34,050 nucleotides of DNA from Phycisphaerae bacterium (GTDB taxonomy: Bacteria; Planctomycetota; Phycisphaerae; Sedimentisphaerales; Anaerobacaceae). This document shows, piece after piece, positions 25,366-30,103 of this stretch. Numbering within the stretch: the first letter of the stretch is position 1; the number at the start of each line of letters is the position of its first letter. Below the pieces are notes generated by a model that worked only from the letters and a program-made list of their open reading frames with translations, did not search any database and had not been told where the DNA came from. A program made the translations under genes and the position numbers. The stretch is from contig JAUXAB010000039.1 of assembly GCA_030615025.1 (NCBI GenBank), positions 1-34,050 of the forward strand, given 5' to 3'.

Positions 25366-25600
25366 GGGTTCGTATTGGGTTTGTTTTACCTTAGCCCGGA
25401 AGTGCGGTTTATTTTCATATCCCTTTGTTATAATAGAAGTTACGTTCATTTTGGCCTTTTTGAAATTGGGTTTGATTGGGTTCGTTTGGGTTCGTTTTGG
25501 GTTCGTTTTTCCCACTTCCACCAAGTGTCTTATTTTCATAATTCCTTGTTAATGCTTTGTTTACGTTCATTTGACTTTCCGGAAAATTGGGTTCGTTTTG
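25366..25600. repeat. two degenerate copies of a ~110-bp repeat
   Basis: Copies at about 25366-25476 and 25488-25600. Each has GGGTTCGT-type boxes, then a TTATTTTCATA segment, CTTTGTTA or CCTTGTTA, then TACGTTCATTT, and ends in GGGTT(T/C)G. On the minus strand they read as low-complexity NEPN/KTNP peptide, as often seen in spurious annotations of repeat-rich genomes. Confidence 0.75.
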
Positions 25601-25648
25601 CATAAAAAGGTCTGATTTGTAGAGATCTCTCTACAGTTGTAGAGGAAC

Positions 25649-25726
25649 GAAGACAGAGGACAGAGGGCAGAAGACAGATGACAGACGATAGAAGACAGAT
25701 GACAGACGATAGAAGACAGATGACAG
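25649..25726. repeat. heptamer array A10 (GAAGACA type)
   Basis: Eleven 7-nt units: GAAGACA, GAGGACA, GAGGGCA, GAAGACA, GATGACA, GACGATA, GAAGACA, GATGACA, GACGATA, GAAGACA, GATGACA. A higher-order 21-nt repeat (three units) is visible in the second half. Confidence 0.92.
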
Positions 25727-25743
25727 TTGCTACTCTCTGAAAC

Positions 25744-25809
25744 ATAAATCCGAAATCCTAATATCGAAATCCGAAACAATATTAAAATCAAAATGACCGA
25801 AATTCAAAA
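25744..25809. repeat. heptamer array A11 (AAATCCG type)
   Basis: AAATCCG, AAATCCT, AATATCG, AAATCCG, AAACAAT, ATTAAAA, TCAAAAT, GACCGAA, ATTCAAA in unbroken 7-nt register. The end (AATGACCGAAAT) repeats the end of array A6 at 11522-11533. Confidence 0.75.
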
Positions 25810-25822
25810 CTTTGCCTTTCTT

Positions 25823-25841
25823 GGTGCCTTATAGGCACGTA
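25823..25841. repeat. 19-bp repeat with palindrome, left copy
   Basis: GGTGCCTTATAGGCACGTA, identical and in the same orientation as 29702-29720. The core GTGCCTTATAGGCAC is a near-perfect palindrome (6-bp arms plus TTA-type centre). The two copies bracket the avcD island. Confidence 0.8.
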
Positions 25842-25861
25842 GATAATTGGATGCTCGTAAG

Positions 25862-25896
25862 TGGTTCATTGGTAATTGGTTATTGACCATTCACTA
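25862..25896. repeat. heptamer array A12 (TTGGTTA type)
   Basis: TGGTTCA, TTGGTAA, TTGGTTA, TTGACCA, TTCACTA. Related to array A1 upstream of lpxC-fabZ. Confidence 0.65.
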
Positions 25897-25914
25897 AGGA
25901 GTAAATTTTCAAAA

Positions 25915-25986
25915 TGGTTCCCTGCCTACGACATGCAGGGATTCGTGCAAGCTACTGGTTCCCTGCCTAAGGCATGCAGGGACTCG
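25915..25986. repeat. tandem pair of 31-bp hairpin repeats
   Basis: Copies at 25915-25945 and 25956-25986 share TGGTTCCCTGCCTA, a three-base-variable centre and CATGCAGGGA. Each copy is itself a hairpin (CCCTGC / GCAGGG). The copies are 41 bp apart. Confidence 0.8.
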
Positions 25987-26225
25987 CTGCTGATACTAAG
26001 ACGTGCGGTTCTCCGCTTTAAATCCAGCCACAGAGACCACAGAGTTCACAGAGAAGTCTTATGCCTAAAAAATACGAACAAACAGATATAGACTAATTTG
26101 TCGTGCCCTTCGGGGCTTTTCGTGGGCCGCTGGCCCTCCATCTTCTGCCATTTCTATGGCTGTTTGTATTATACCAAACCTGCCCCTAATGTTCAATGAA
26201 AATCTAACTTTTTTAAAAAAAATTT

Positions 26226-26269
26226 ACCGCGGAGAACCCGCCAAACGGCGTGGCGGGCAAGCGCAGAGA
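26226..26269. repeat. 9-nt-type repeat split by a REP-like hairpin
   Basis: ACCGCGGAGAA and CGCAGAGAAA, normally continuous in such repeats (compare 31849-31875), are separated by 25 bp holding the hairpin CCCGCCA-AACGGCG-TGGCGGG (26237-26257). This looks like one repeat inserted in another. Confidence 0.55.
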
Positions 26270-26377
26270 AAGCCGCAATGTCAACTGATTTTGACGCGGA
26301 TTACGCTGATTTACGCGGATTTATTGCCACGAAAAAGCCCAAAATGCACAAAAGGGACAAAAAAAATGACCAAAAAA

Positions 26378-26392
26378 GTGCTTTATAAGCAC
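26378..26392. repeat. palindrome GTGCTTTATAAGCAC
   Basis: A variant of the GTGCCTTATAGGCAC palindrome with compensating changes on both arms, so the pairing is preserved. It lies 115 bp upstream of avcD. Confidence 0.65.
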
Positions 26393-26436
26393 ATAAATAG
26401 CGCCGTCTTACAGGCGGCGGAAGACAGAAATTGTTT

Positions 26437-26465
26437 TTGACGGCAAGTGCGGGTTTTGGTATTAT
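26437..26465 (+). promoter_or_regulatory. avcD promoter
   Basis: TTGACG (26437-26442), 17-nt spacer, TATTAT (26460-26465): 5/6 matches in both boxes with ideal spacing. The start of transcription would be near 26472, giving a leader of only about 20 nt before the ATG at 26493. Confidence 0.65.
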
Positions 26466-26492
26466 TTTGCCGGGAATAAAAAAGAGTGAAAT

Positions 26493-27788
26493 ATGACTGA
26501 CACACCAAAAAATTTTGTAATAGGACTCACGGGTTCCTTAGGAAGTGGATGTAGCACTTTATCGAGAGCTTTGGAAAGTAAAGGTTTTAAACGTATTTCT
26601 CTTTCAGATCCTATCAAAGATAAATTCAGAGAGTTAAACCCAAGCAAAGAGCCTACCAAGGATTCTTTTGGAGAAGATTGGCGAGCGGAATTACAAGATA
26701 TTGGAAACAAAGGAAGGCAAGGCGAGTATATTGAAAGCTCTGTGGAGAGCAATGGAAGTAACTATTATGATTATTGGGTAGATTTGGCTTTGAAAAGTGT
26801 CAATGGTTCTGACTGTGATATTGTTATCGATGGAATCCGAAACAATAGTGAAGTGGAATCATTACGGAAAAAATACCGCCACTTGCATTTTTGGCTTGTG
26901 GCTGTTTATGCTGATTATGAAACACGGTGGGAACGCGTAAAAGAACGATATCCGAATGAAAAAGTTTTTAAAAGAGATGATCTCAGAGACTCTGATGAGG
27001 ATGAAAAATTTGGTCAAAGCGTACAAAAATGTGTTTACGAAGCCGATTTTGTTTTTAAAAATGAAAAACCGATACAACCTGATGGTAAAATAATTGAAAC
27101 ACTTGCTGAAAAGCTTATAATACAAGTTTCGGTAATGAAAGGTGAAGATTTCAGGAATCCTACAATTCGTGAAGTCTCCATGGCTACAGCTGTTTCGCAA
27201 TCACACGCATCCCGTTGCCTTAAAAGGAAAGTTGGCGCACTAATTGTTGACGAGAACAATATACCACTTAGCGTTGGATATAATGACAATCCGGTAAGGA
27301 TGGAATCTTGCCTCACTCTTTATAATGGACAGTGCTACAAAGATATGGTAATGGAATCTAAGTTAGAAAAAATGGGCCCACTATATTGCCCGAAATGTGC
27401 AAAGAAACACGAATCTCTTACCAAACCATGGATATGTGATGGGACTATAAAGACAGAAGAAACCAAAAAACCATGCCGATACAACTTTAAGTCGAATTTT
27501 TTCCCCAGCCGTAATATGGAATTATGCACGGCTATTCATGCTGAAGAACGGGCGATACGTAGCTTAGGGGGAAGAAGTGCTGAAGGATGCACACTTTACG
27601 TAAATACGTTTCCGTGTTTTCAGTGTTCCCGATATATCAAAGATGCCGATATAAAGAAAGTTGTTTATGTTGAAGCTTATCCAATTAAAGAAGCTGTTGA
27701 CTTTTTGAAAAAGAATGGTATTATCATTGAGGCATTTGAAGGATTTAACCCAAGGGTATTTAATCAAGTTTTCAAACAAATTGAATAA
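26493..27788 (+). CDS. avcD: AvcD-like anti-phage deoxycytidylate deaminase (P-loop + deaminase)
   Basis: A 431-residue two-domain protein with the architecture of AvcD/defensive dCTP-dCMP deaminases, which deplete deoxycytidine nucleotides during phage infection. Residues 8-210 are a nucleoside-kinase-like P-loop domain: GLTGSLGSGCST at 11-22, where the usual Walker lysine is Cys20, DGIRNNSEVESLR (113-125) and a lid-like YADYETRWERVKER. Residues 225-431 are a zinc deaminase: HAEERAI with His349 and Glu351, and PCFQC with Cys375 and Cys378. Between them is an extra Cys set (C299-P-K-C302, C315, C328), probably a second structural zinc knuckle. A strong promoter precedes it. A zinc-ribbon gene follows in 27 bp. 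In Vibrio, AvcD is held in check by a small RNA (AvcI); none is identified here, but see 28257-28465. The base composition is visibly more AT-rich than the flanking genes, suggesting transfer. Confidence 0.88.
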   Translation: MTDTPKNFVIGLTGSLGSGCSTLSRALESKGFKRISLSDPIKDKFRELNPSKEPTKDSFGEDWRAELQDIGNKGRQGEYIESSVESNGSNYYDYWVDLALKSVNGSDCDIVIDGIRNNSEVESLRKKYRHLHFWLVAVYADYETRWERVKERYPNEKVFKRDDLRDSDEDEKFGQSVQKCVYEADFVFKNEKPIQPDGKIIETLAEKLIIQVSVMKGEDFRNPTIREVSMATAVSQSHASRCLKRKVGALIVDENNIPLSVGYNDNPVRMESCLTLYNGQCYKDMVMESKLEKMGPLYCPKCAKKHESLTKPWICDGTIKTEETKKPCRYNFKSNFFPSRNMELCTAIHAEERAIRSLGGRSAEGCTLYVNTFPCFQCSRYIKDADIKKVVYVEAYPIKEAVDFLKKNGIIIEAFEGFNPRVFNQVFKQIE

Positions 27789-27815
27789 TGGATGATTCAA
27801 AAAAGGAGGATAAAA

Positions 27816-28013
27816 ATGACATATCAATGTCCGAAATGTGGTAGATATGGAATGGAGTGGGATGGCCGTGCAAAAGTGCTTCTCTGTTACTATAATACCT
27901 GCAACCATGTTATTCGCATAGAAAATCAGAAAAATGTACCAAATTCAGAGGTAATTTTGGCAGCTATTAGAGGGGATTCGCCCCGGGCTGTTGTTAGCCC
28001 CCCAAGCCTCTGA
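27816..28013 (+). CDS. small zinc-ribbon protein in the avcD operon
   Basis: A 65-residue protein. The first 35 residues hold a zinc ribbon: MTYQCPKCGRYG with Cys5 and Cys8, then CYYNTCNH with Cys24 and Cys29 (a following His31 could also take part). I do not recognise a named family. The start at 27816 is set by a perfect AGGAGG 7 nt upstream; an in-frame ATG at 27792 would put that site inside the gene. It begins 27 bp after avcD on the same strand and is probably co-transcribed, so it may be an accessory, sensor or regulator of the deaminase (inference). The last 25 residues (VILAAIRGDSPRAVVSPPSL) are coded by a folded DNA element, so the natural C-terminus may have been replaced. Confidence 0.7.
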   Translation: MTYQCPKCGRYGMEWDGRAKVLLCYYNTCNHVIRIENQKNVPNSEVILAAIRGDSPRAVVSPPSL

Positions 28014-28014
28014 A
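27944..28014. repeat. 71-nt folded element covering the zinc-ribbon stop codon
   Basis: Outer stem TTCAGAGG (27944-27951) / CCTCTGAA (28007-28014), 8 bp perfect. Inside: GGGG-ATTCG-CCCC (27972-27984) and GGGCT-GTTGTT-AGCCC (27985-28000). The TGA stop lies in the outer stem. No U-run follows, so it is not a classical terminator; it may be a REP/MITE-like element. Confidence 0.6.
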
Positions 28015-28226
28015 TTATCTTGCTGAAAGGACACCGGACACCACTGGGCAATTATTTATTCTTCTTTTCTTCTCAATCTCTTTCATTGAATGATTCCGCG
28101 TGTGCAAACAAGTACCTGAGGCACAAGCAAGCTTGTTGCGCACCCTTGTTGAACCAGTGCAATAAGGCTAATTGGCTTAGGCTTAGGGATTGGAGAAGAC
28201 ATTCTCGAGCCTTTTTTAATTATGTC

Positions 28227-28256
28227 TTGACCAAAAGGCCGAAAACAAGGTATAAT
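28227..28256 (+). promoter_or_regulatory. promoter of the candidate RNA
   Basis: TTGACC (28227-28232), 18-nt spacer, TATAAT (28251-28256). 5/6 and 6/6 matches. It points into the hairpin-rich region with no plausible protein gene downstream on this strand. Confidence 0.6.
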
Positions 28257-28262
28257 GACCTT

Positions 28263-28465
28263 GATAAGCTAAGTCTTTCAGCTTTTAGGGCCAAGACTCG
28301 TTTTAGGATAGCCTGAGCTGTTACTCAGGTGCTCCAATTTAAAAGTTAAGACACAAGCTGGACCACACGGATATGGACTCCGTTCCAGTTGGGTTTGGAT
28401 CCTCTTACCCAGTGGTGCGTGCACACCAACTGGGTACAACCAGACTTATACTGCGAACAGCAGAT
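28263..28465 (+). ncRNA. candidate structured small RNA in the avcD island
   Basis: Starts at the predicted transcription start. Helices in order: AAGCT/AGCTT (28266-28284); CCTGAG-CTGTTA-CTCAGG (28312-28329); CTGGA...TCCAG enclosing ACGGA/TCCGT (about 28358-28388); TACCCAG-T-GGTG / CACC-AA-CTGGGTA (28406-28436, 11 pairs); CTGC-GAACA-GCAG (28451-28463). CCAGTTGG (28384-28391) can instead pair with CCAACTGG (28426-28433), so two folds compete. It does not match tRNA, tmRNA, SRP RNA, RNase P or 6S patterns that I know. The 3' end is a guess; no terminator is evident. A regulator or antitoxin RNA for the neighbouring deaminase is one possibility; the part of the transcript antisense to the DUF5343-like gene is another. 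Confidence 0.45.
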
Positions 28466-28497
28466 TTCGTGGCCCATTACTTGTGCTACATGGTTCA

Positions 28498-29205
28498 TTA
28501 TTCACTCTCTTCATTCTGCTTTGCCATTGCTTCGATAAATGCAACAGCGGCTTTAACCAATCCAACTTGGTTCAAGGTAATATTTCTTGGGATGCGAATA
28601 TAACAACTATTATCCGATACAATTGGAATAGGTTGGTCGAACATATTAGAAGGGGTTTGTTCATAGTTGGAGGTTTGTTCTTGCGGCTCATCTTGTCTTT
28701 TAGCAACCTCTTTGCGTTTTGGAGTAGTTTTGCCAGCACGTTTTCCCGACGACCTTTTGCGTATTTTCAGGTGAGGCGAATACACAATGCCGGCCTCTCT
28801 ATTAGCCGTAAGAAAGAATCTGATACATTTTTCACGCATTTGAGTAGTTATGTCACCAAACATACTTTCAAGTTGTTTTCTGGTTGCAGATTTCAAGTCG
28901 AAATTCTCAGGGATGTTGGTATAAGCCGAAAGAATACATTGTTTCACCATTGCCTGCCAATCTTTGCCTTCATACGCACCTGCAAGGTCTCTGAGTTGTT
29001 GAGATGTGTTGTTCTGAGCATCAATCAAGCCGAGAGACCTCAAAGCGGACGTAACTGCTCCACGCGCGCTACCAGAAAATTTCGTTGGCATCATAGTATT
29101 ATCAATCTGTTCGGTTACTACTGTATCGTGCAAATGACGTATAAACGTCTTGAAAGTTGGATACGATACATACGGCAAAGCAAGTTGTTTATTTTCATCT
29201 TCCAT
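28498..29205 (-). CDS. DUF5343-like protein
   Basis: A 235-residue protein of unknown function. Residues 8-125 match the DUF5343 pattern: LALPYVSYPTFKTFIRHL, a DNTMMPTKFSGSARGAVTSALRSLGLIDAQNNTSQQLRDLA segment, then WQAMVKQCILSAYTNI. This part looks like a winged-helix-type fold. It is followed by a basic, low-complexity linker (KIRKRSSGKRAGKTTPKRKEV, about 146-170, suggestive of nucleic acid contact) and a C-terminal strand-helix unit (CYIRIPRNITLNQVGLVKAAVAFIEAM). AGGA lies about 8 nt before the ATG. It is convergent with the avcD operon and divergent from the 98-residue gene. Confidence 0.65.
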   Translation of the reverse strand: MEDENKQLALPYVSYPTFKTFIRHLHDTVVTEQIDNTMMPTKFSGSARGAVTSALRSLGLIDAQNNTSQQLRDLAGAYEGKDWQAMVKQCILSAYTNIPENFDLKSATRKQLESMFGDITTQMREKCIRFFLTANREAGIVYSPHLKIRKRSSGKRAGKTTPKRKEVAKRQDEPQEQTSNYEQTPSNMFDQPIPIVSDNSCYIRIPRNITLNQVGLVKAAVAFIEAMAKQNEESE

Positions 29206-29265
29206 ATTTACTATCCTTTAATCGAAATACCATTCTATAAGGCATTATAATCGAGAGGACAAATT

Positions 29266-29562
29266 ATGTCAACAACTATTTTACGGGATAATGAAGTTTT
29301 TTCCGTCGAGACAAATAAGTCGTATCCCATTATAGCCAAAGGCTTTAGAGGCGAACCGGCGAAATTGGACGCAATAAAATATGAAAAAAACTTTGTGACC
29401 GTACTCGGAAAAAGCCGGAAAACACAAATGAGGCTAAAGGTCAAATATGTGTATCAGTACGATGAGGAAACATACCAAAAGCTACGAGATGCATTTGATT
29501 CTAATGATACTGAGGCCCTTGAACGTGAATGGCAAAAGGCAAAGCCTATAACTTTAACCTGA
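29266..29562 (+). CDS. hypothetical 98-residue protein
   Basis: I do not recognise this protein. It is charged and soluble, with a predicted beta-rich first half (TTILRDNEVFSVETNKSYPIIAKGF, NFVTVLGKSR, MRLKVKYVYQYD) and a helical end (EETYQKLRDAFDSNDTEALEREWQKA). GAGAGGA 6-9 nt upstream of the ATG is a good ribosome site, and TATAAT at 29246-29251 is a possible -10 box without a good -35. It diverges from the DUF5343-like gene with 60 bp between the starts. AT-rich like the rest of the island. That it is a real gene rests on the ribosome site and protein-like composition. Confidence 0.6.
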   Translation: MSTTILRDNEVFSVETNKSYPIIAKGFRGEPAKLDAIKYEKNFVTVLGKSRKTQMRLKVKYVYQYDEETYQKLRDAFDSNDTEALEREWQKAKPITLT

Positions 29563-29595
29563 GTCAGGGGGATAATTCCCTAAAAATAAAGACAA

Positions 29596-29616
29596 CCCCG
29601 CCAACAGGTGGCGGGG
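29596..29616. repeat. REP-like hairpin CCCCGCC / GGCGGGG
   Basis: 7-bp perfect stem with a 7-nt loop, 33 bp after the 98-residue gene; followed by CTAAC, not a T-run. Similar to hairpins at 26237-26257 and 29740-29759. Confidence 0.65.
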
Positions 29617-29660
29617 CTAACCGAAAAAGTGAGGGGATTATTTTCTGGTTCCCCTCACGA

Positions 29661-29694
29661 ATGATTAATGATTATTGATGATTGATTATTAAGA
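29661..29694. repeat. heptamer array A13
   Basis: ATGATTA, ATGATTA, TTGATGA, TTGATTA, TTAAGA: five 7-nt units, between two hairpins. Confidence 0.65.
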
Positions 29695-29701
29695 TTGCCG
29701 C

Positions 29702-29720
29702 GGTGCCTTATAGGCACGTA
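29702..29720. repeat. 19-bp repeat with palindrome, right copy
   Basis: Identical to 25823-25841, same orientation, 3,879 bp apart. Confidence 0.8.
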
Positions 29721-29739
29721 AGTATATCCTCGCAATGAC

Positions 29740-29759
29740 CCCTGCCGCGAGCGGCAGGG
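29740..29759. repeat. REP-like hairpin CCCTGCCGC / GCGGCAGGG
   Basis: Up to 9 bp stem. Followed by GCTAAACG, close to the GCTAACCG after the 29596 hairpin, so both are copies of one repeat family. Confidence 0.65.
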
Positions 29760-29829
29760 CTAAACGACCTCATATATGGCAGAAACTCTAAAAAAAATGA
29801 GTAATCACGGATAAATTGCCGAAAAATAG

Positions 29830-29858
29830 TTGATAGACGGTGATTGACTTTGTATAAT
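29830..29858 (+). promoter_or_regulatory. ilvB promoter
   Basis: TTGATA (29830-29835), 17-nt spacer, TATAAT (29853-29858): the best sigma-70 match in the window. Transcription would start near 29865, inside a 14-bp hairpin. Confidence 0.7.
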
Positions 29859-29861
29859 ATT

Positions 29862-29893
29862 CCTGTATTTGTATGAAAACATACAAATACAGG
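29862..29893 (+). promoter_or_regulatory. 14-bp perfect hairpin at the ilvB transcript start
   Basis: CCTGTATTTGTATG, AAAA loop, exact complement. It overlaps the predicted start of transcription. It could be an operator for a dimeric repressor or a 5'-end stabilising stem. Three more stems follow in the leader: CACCCGC/GCGGGTG (29902-29920), CGAACC/GGTTCG (about 29943-29960) and CATTTTGC/GCAAAATG (about 30043-30067). Confidence 0.6.
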
Positions 29894-30103
29894 CCTGAGA
29901 CACCCGCTGAATGCGGGTGGTTACGGAATTATGGCAGGGCTTCGAACCTTCGAGCGGTTCGATCGCTTTTCGGGTAAAAACGGTTGGCCTTTCGGAGCGG
30001 CCCAGCGGAGCCATAATTGGCCGGAATAACGATAGGACCTCCATTTTGCGGCTTCCCGGCAAAATGCGGCTCCTGTGATGTTTATCAGGAAAGGGATAAC
30101 AAA

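Larger units (their letters stand above)
25273..26492. other. 1.2-kb repeat-packed gap before avcD
   Basis: No convincing gene. In order: two copies of a 110-bp degenerate repeat (25366-25600), three heptamer arrays (25649, 25744, 25862), a GTGCCTTATAGGCAC palindrome (25824), a tandem pair of 31-bp hairpin repeats (25915, 25956), three 9-nt-period stretches (CACAGAG type at 26028-26055; CGCGGAG/CGCAGAG type at 26226-26269; TACGCGGAT type at 26293-26323), another palindrome (26378) and the avcD promoter. Several repeat types are nested. Short open frames here are low-complexity and follow the repeats. Confidence 0.8.
28014..28497. other. gap between the zinc-ribbon gene and the DUF5343-like gene
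   Basis: The first 210 bp show a GGACACCGGACACC direct repeat (about 28029-28042) and nothing else firm. The remainder holds a strong promoter and a row of hairpins listed as a candidate RNA gene. Open frames here have no protein-like pattern. Confidence 0.5.
29563..30103. other. gap before ilvB with hairpins, arrays and promoter
   Basis: Contains the hairpin at 29596, a second hairpin GTGAGGGG...CCCCTCAC (29629-29658, possible terminator core without T-run), heptamer array A13, the right copy of the 19-bp repeat, a third hairpin CCCTGCCGC/GCGGCAGGG (29740-29759), then the ilvB promoter and its 240-nt leader. No gene seen. Confidence 0.65.

Noticed and set aside
25649..25726. CRISPR array
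   Set aside because: The units are 7 nt with no spacers and no cas genes; the heptamer arrays are simple tandem repeats.
25288..25800. Small protein genes in the repeat gap
   Set aside because: Frames are low-complexity (NEPN, CHLSSIV repeats) and follow the DNA repeats on either strand; no ribosome sites.
26156..26440. Small frame upstream of avcD
   Set aside because: It runs through nested repeats and palindromes and has no ribosome site.
27944..28014. tRNA-like cloverleaf
   Set aside because: An outer stem and inner hairpins fit the size of a tRNA, but there is no T-loop consensus, no D-arm spacing and no anticodon arm on either strand.
28020..28316. 98-residue frame after the zinc-ribbon gene
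   Set aside because: No ribosome site, no domain-like pattern, and a consensus promoter lies inside it.
28483..29250. Plus-strand frame opposite the DUF5343-like gene
   Set aside because: The minus-strand product has a recognisable family pattern and ribosome site; the plus-strand frame is its shadow.
29873..30028. Leader peptide attenuator for ilvB
   Set aside because: The two short frames contain no run of Leu/Val/Ile codons and no terminator with a T-run was found.
30017..30103. Upstream start for ilvB
   Set aside because: It would add 29 non-family residues over leader hairpins; the ATG at 30104 has AGGAAAGG before it.
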